Shown here one piece after another: positions 54,148 to 57,210 of a stretch of DNA of 57,210 nucleotides. The stretch is from contig JARGFI010000014.1 in the NCBI GenBank assembly GCA_029210745.1, positions 1 through 57,210 on the forward strand, written 5' to 3'. This DNA comes from Desulfuromonadales bacterium (GTDB taxonomy: Bacteria; Desulfobacterota; Desulfuromonadia; Desulfuromonadales; JAHYIW01). The notes under the pieces are model-generated. The model saw only the letters and a program-made list of their open reading frames with translations. It ran no database searches and was not told where the DNA came from. The translations under genes were made by a program, and so were the position numbers. The stretch's first letter is position 1. The number at the start of each line of letters is the position of its first letter.

Positions 54148-55110
54148 ATGAAAAGAATTGCAGTATTAACCAGTGGCGGCGACTGTTCGGGCATGAATGC
54201 GGTAATTCGTGGTGTTGTCCGCACCGCCCTGGCCAATGACATGGAGGTCATCGGCATCATGAAGGGCTATGCGGGGCTGATCGAGGGACTTCACGAACCG
54301 TTGACTACCCGCTCGGTCAGTGGCATCCTCCAGCGCGGCGGCACCTTTTTGCAGAGCGCCCGTTGTCCGGCGATGCTCACCCCCGAGGGACAGCAACAGG
54401 CGCTTTCCACCGTGCGGCGCCTGAAGGTGGAAGGGCTCGTTATTATCGGCGGAGACGGATCATTGCGCGGCGCGCGGGTATTGCACCAGCTTGGCGTACA
54501 GACCGTCGGCATCCCCGCCTCGATCGATAATGATATCCCCTGCACCGACATGTCCCTCGGCGTCGATACCGCGCTCAACAATATACGCTACGCCGTCGAT
54601 TGTTTGAAGGACACGGCTTCATCGCATGACCGTACCTTTGTGGTTGAAACGATGGGACGGAACTGCGGGTATCTGGCGGTCGCGGCGGCGATCAGCTGCG
54701 GTGCCGAGTTCGCACTGATCCCGGAGCAACCTTACGCTATTGATGAGATATGCCGCAAACTCAACCAGCGCTTCAAGGAAGGGCGTGACAATTCATTGAT
54801 TCTGGTTTCCGAGGGGGTCGCCAGCGCACGGGAGATCGCCGATCAGCTCAAGGACTGCGTCGGTTTCGAAACCCGCATCATGGTTCTGGGGCACTACCAG
54901 CGCGGCGGTTCACCCACGACCTTTGACCGGCTGCTCGCCGCGCGGTTCGGAGTGGCGGCGGTCGAGGCACTGATCCAGGGGGGATCGGGAGTCATGCTCG
55001 CGCTCAGTTGCACGCAGCTGGTGAGGGTCGATCTCAACAAGGTTCTGGACTCCGGGCTGAAGCCGATCGATCAGTCGTTACTCGACCTGTTAAGCCCGCT
55101 GGGGAACTGA
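54148..55110 (+). CDS. pfkA: 6-phosphofructokinase, ATP-dependent type
   Basis: 320 residues: MKRIAVLTSGGDCSGMNAVI start, IGGDGSLRGA, PASIDNDIPCTDMSLG, ETMGRNCGYLA and LGHYQRGGSPT. The Gly in GGDGS (Asp in PPi-dependent enzymes) and absence of the PPi-specific Lys near IDND favour ATP as donor. It phosphorylates fructose 6-phosphate in glycolysis. GGAGAA precedes the start. A TTGACA box lies at 54078-54083, but the -10 is weak. Confidence 0.88.
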   Translation: MKRIAVLTSGGDCSGMNAVIRGVVRTALANDMEVIGIMKGYAGLIEGLHEPLTTRSVSGILQRGGTFLQSARCPAMLTPEGQQQALSTVRRLKVEGLVIIGGDGSLRGARVLHQLGVQTVGIPASIDNDIPCTDMSLGVDTALNNIRYAVDCLKDTASSHDRTFVVETMGRNCGYLAVAAAISCGAEFALIPEQPYAIDEICRKLNQRFKEGRDNSLILVSEGVASAREIADQLKDCVGFETRIMVLGHYQRGGSPTTFDRLLAARFGVAAVEALIQGGSGVMLALSCTQLVRVDLNKVLDSGLKPIDQSLLDLLSPLGN

Positions 55111-55403
55111 CGTTCTTCTTTGCCCGTAACCCCTCGCGATGCGCAACATACGTCACCGAAGCGAGTCCAGAAGAGATGGAATTTCTCAAGAATTAATGTT
55201 TTAAAAAAATGCATTTACAGGGTCTTGACAACCATAAAATCATAATTATTGTTTTGACAAATGCACTTAACAGATTTCCTGCCAGGCGCATAATATTTCA
55301 GCATCGTGATACACATCGGACGGGCTCATTGGTAAGTTTTAATATCTGGTTCAACGAGGTGGTGCCCCTTGACCCACCAAAACGACGAGAGGAGGAGATC
55401 ACA

Positions 55404-55847
55404 ATGGCCATAGATATTTTTCGAGAAATGGAAGATCTGCGCCGAGAAATTGATGGTGTCTTCAAAGGCTATGGAGCGAGGGGCTTACTCGAACCCTCAT
55501 TTATTCCGGGCGTCGGCTTGCAAAGATTTCCACAGGTCAACCTTGCCCAGGACGAGAATCACGTCTACGCAGAATTTCTCATGCCGGGTATTGACCCCAA
55601 AGATCTTGAGTTGACCGTGATGCGGGGAGTTTTAACCCTCTCTGGAGAACGCAAGGATCAGACCGACGGCAAAAAAACCTGGCATCGTCGCGAACGCGGC
55701 CATGGAAAATTCATGCGTACCATAGAACTGCCCTGTGAAGTCGATGCTGACAAGGTTGTCGCCAAGTATAACAACGGCATTTTGCTGGTAACGCTCCCCA
55801 TCCATGAGAAAGCCAAACCAAAGAAAATCAGCATCAAGGCACACTAG
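55404..55847 (+). CDS. Small heat-shock protein (Hsp20)
   Basis: 147 residues with the alpha-crystallin domain: PQVNLAQDENHVYAEFLMPG, LTLSGERKD, RRERGHGKFMRTIELP, and the end NNGILLVTLPIHEKAKPKKI. The IXI-type C-terminal motif is reduced (KKISI). These ATP-independent chaperones hold unfolded proteins. The start at 55404 follows GAGGAGGAG. 55111-55403 holds possible -35/-10 boxes (TTGACA at 55225, TATTGT at 55247) but no gene I can support. Confidence 0.9.
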   Translation: MAIDIFREMEDLRREIDGVFKGYGARGLLEPSFIPGVGLQRFPQVNLAQDENHVYAEFLMPGIDPKDLELTVMRGVLTLSGERKDQTDGKKTWHRRERGHGKFMRTIELPCEVDADKVVAKYNNGILLVTLPIHEKAKPKKISIKAH

Positions 55848-55874
55848 GACTTAATGAATTGAGGAGGTGACATC

Positions 55875-56258
55875 ATGGGACAAAAAGAGATCTCCGTAAG
55901 CAACAACAATAAAGGCCGCGAAGAGACGCGTGATTTTTTCATCAGACCCGCCGTCGATATTTTTGAAACCGAACAGGGCTTGACCTTGATGGCTGATTTG
56001 CCGGGAGTGACCAAAGAAGACTTGCAAATCGATATAGATCGGGGACTCTTGACTGTCCAGGCCAAGGGCAAATCACACGTACAGTGTGATCCGGTTCGAC
56101 GTGAATTCCTGCATGGAAATTACTATCGTCAATTCCAGCTGCCGGACGAGATTGATGCTGACAAAATTGCCGCAGACGTAAAAGACGGGGTTCTGACTCT
56201 TCTGTTACCCAAGGCTGAAGCAGCCAAACCCCGGCGTATTGAAATCACAACATCATAG
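55875..56258 (+). CDS. Small heat-shock protein (Hsp20), second copy
   Basis: 127 residues with the alpha-crystallin fold (RPAVDIFETEQGLTLMADLPG, VTKEDLQIDIDRGLLTVQ, REFLHGNYYRQFQLPDEID, DGVLTLLLPKAEAAKPRRIE). It lacks a long N-terminal arm and differs from the first copy, so the pair probably forms mixed oligomers. GAGGAGGTGA lies before the ATG. It follows the first gene by 27 nt, forming one operon. Confidence 0.9.
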   Translation: MGQKEISVSNNNKGREETRDFFIRPAVDIFETEQGLTLMADLPGVTKEDLQIDIDRGLLTVQAKGKSHVQCDPVRREFLHGNYYRQFQLPDEIDADKIAADVKDGVLTLLLPKAEAAKPRRIEITTS

Positions 56259-56365
56259 AAAACCTGTGCCGGGAGAGACGGTGACCGGGGTACGCGACGA
56301 GTCTTGATTCGCCCAAAGATCACCGGAAAATTACCCGGAAACAGGAAACAAGGAATCGCCAATTT

Positions 56366-56399
56366 AAAGGGTCTACAGTTTTTTCACTGTAGACCCTTT
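56366..56399. terminator. Bidirectional terminator between hsp20 and nhaA
   Basis: AAAGGGTCTACAGT and ACTGTAGACCCTTT form a perfect 14-bp stem around a TTTTTC loop. Because the stem ends in A/T runs on both sides, it can end both the hsp20 operon and the convergent nhaA transcript. Confidence 0.88.
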
Positions 56400-56426
56400 C
56401 CATGAGCGCCCCGACAAAGACTGATC

Positions 56427-57210
56427 CTACCTCCGGAGACCAGGATCTGGCGGATCCGGGGTGTCTTTGTTTCCCGTGACAAACAATATCAAAAAACCGA
56501 TGATTCCGGAGATTATCGACCCGGAAAGAATCCCCAGGCGGTGGGTGGTCAGGTAAGAGACGGGCTCTCCGCCAGTGTGTTCAAAAGCCAGGCCGCCAAT
56601 GAAAAGGCTCATCGTAAAACCGATGCCACAGAGTGCGGCCACACCGAGCAGATGGGGCCATCTGGCGCGGTCGGGCATACGCGCAAACCCCAGCTTGATC
56701 GCGATGATAGAGAACCCGTAGACACCGGTCAGTTTGCCGACGACCAGCCCGAGCATGATACCCAGAGGCACCGGGTGAAACAGGTCGCCAAACGACATGC
56801 CGGCCAGGGAGATTCCCGCATTGGCAAAAGCGAAGAGCGGCAGGATCAGATAACTGACCCATGGGTGCAGGTCATGTTCAAGGTGTTCAAGGGGTGAATG
56901 CTCAGCAACCTTGCGGCTTTTAAGCGGTATGGCAAAGGCCAGGGCGACCCCGGCCAACGTCGCATGCACGCCGGATTTGAGGACAAAGATCCAGAGAAAT
57001 ATCCCTACCCACAGGTAAGGGGCGGTTCGCTCGATACCAAGGCGATTGAAGACGAAGAGGAGAGTCAGACAAATCACCGAAAGGATCAGCATGGTCGAGG
57101 AAAGATCGCTGGAATAAAACAGGGCGATGATGACGATGGCGCCAAGATCGTCCATGATCGCAAGGGCCAGCAGAAATATCTTGAGTGATGACGGAACCCG
57201 GTTGCCGAGC
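56427..57210 (-). CDS. nhaA: Na+/H+ antiporter NhaA (5' part outside window)
   Basis: The leftward frame runs in from the window edge, starting LGNRVPSSLKIFLLALAIMD, then DLGAIVII. The paired Asp (MDD) is the ion-binding site of NhaA (Asp163/Asp164). About 260 residues of the C-terminal portion, some eight membrane segments, are present, including the FANAGISL and KLTGVYGFS segments. NhaA exchanges Na+ for protons across the inner membrane. Its start lies beyond position 57210, so the internal Met at 57155 is not the real start. Confidence 0.92.
   Translation of the reverse strand, partial: LGNRVPSSLKIFLLALAIMDDLGAIVIIALFYSSDLSSTMLILSVICLTLLFVFNRLGIERTAPYLWVGIFLWIFVLKSGVHATLAGVALAFAIPLKSRKVAEHSPLEHLEHDLHPWVSYLILPLFAFANAGISLAGMSFGDLFHPVPLGIMLGLVVGKLTGVYGFSIIAIKLGFARMPDRARWPHLLGVAALCGIGFTMSLFIGGLAFEHTGGEPVSYLTTHRLGILSGSIISGIIGFLILFVTGNKDTPDPPDPGLRR

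Noticed and set aside
54148-55110. PPi-dependent phosphofructokinase
   Set aside because: GGDGS rather than GGDDT, and no Lys before IDND, point to ATP.

Overview
The window looks like a chromosomal segment from a member of the Desulfuromonadales / Desulfuromonadota (Geobacter–Desulfuromonas–Pelobacter type). The inference rests on the gene set: a GAF-containing PtsP, a CBS-type manganese pyrophosphatase, a hydrogenase-like sigma-54 regulator, a cytochrome P460 homologue, a membrane-fused disulfide reductase, tandem Hsp20 genes and many REP/RAYT traces. No rRNA, tRNA or CRISPR array was seen. No species is claimed.

Layout. 1-1.7 kb: an HU gene overlapping a second HU domain fused to a membrane segment and a LysM domain, then a small lipoprotein and a DUF3096 micro-protein. 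1.9-3.7 kb: a class II glutamine amidotransferase preceded by a 20-codon ORF and a putative sulfur-regulon operator, then a ParDE-type toxin-antitoxin pair. 3.7-9.5 kb: a leftward sulfate-uptake operon (sbp-cysT-cysW-cysA, a frameshifted YezD-like gene, a degenerate NifH-like gene) with an Rrf2 regulator beside it. 9.6-14.3 kb: CBS-pyrophosphatase, a short PrmA-like methyltransferase and ptsP. 14.4-17.1 kb: a regulator joining ferredoxin, [FeFe]-hydrogenase-like, Fes, AAA+ sigma-54 and Fis-HTH domains. It is flanked by TGTGCCA-N4-TGGCACA palindromes and followed by a sigma-54-type promoter that ends about 90 nt later in a strong terminator, which looks like a small-RNA gene. 17.1-22.6 kb: orphan OppDF ATPases, a PHP phosphoesterase, decayed RAYT and SLC13 fragments, an RlmI-type methyltransferase and a small conserved protein. 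22.7-24.2 kb: an IS4-family element sitting in a REP sequence. 24.7-30.4 kb: a five-gene unit of an unknown 815-residue protein, a phosphatidylserine decarboxylase homologue, an Lgt-like membrane protein, a DUF2062 protein and a secreted protein. 30.5-32.1 kb: a broken TetR gene, an AhpD-like protein and decayed fragments. 32.2-38.4 kb: cytochrome P460, VTT-disulfide reductase fusion, DUF547, SpoIIE phosphatase, second VTT protein and an LpxR-like deacylase. 38.6-43.3 kb: glutamate-synthase-like, acetolactate-synthase-like and aldehyde dehydrogenase trio. 43.5-44 kb: a 167-bp MITE-like element and an IS200 remnant. 44-57.2 kb: a large sensor kinase, an unknown Cys protein, LpxH-like hydrolase, YihY protein, YtxH/DUF948 pair, M16 peptidase pair, phosphofructokinase, two Hsp20 genes and the 3' part of nhaA.

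The strongest candidate for an undescribed system is the circuit at 14.39-17.14 kb: a redox or H2 sensor with intact H-cluster cubane cysteines but a replaced proton-transfer cysteine, apparently able to regulate itself and to activate a sigma-54 small RNA next to ptsP. Second and third are the HU-membrane-LysM protein, which could tie DNA to the cell wall, and the lipid-enzyme cluster with the unknown 815-residue protein. All functional statements are read from the sequence and family knowledge; no search was run.
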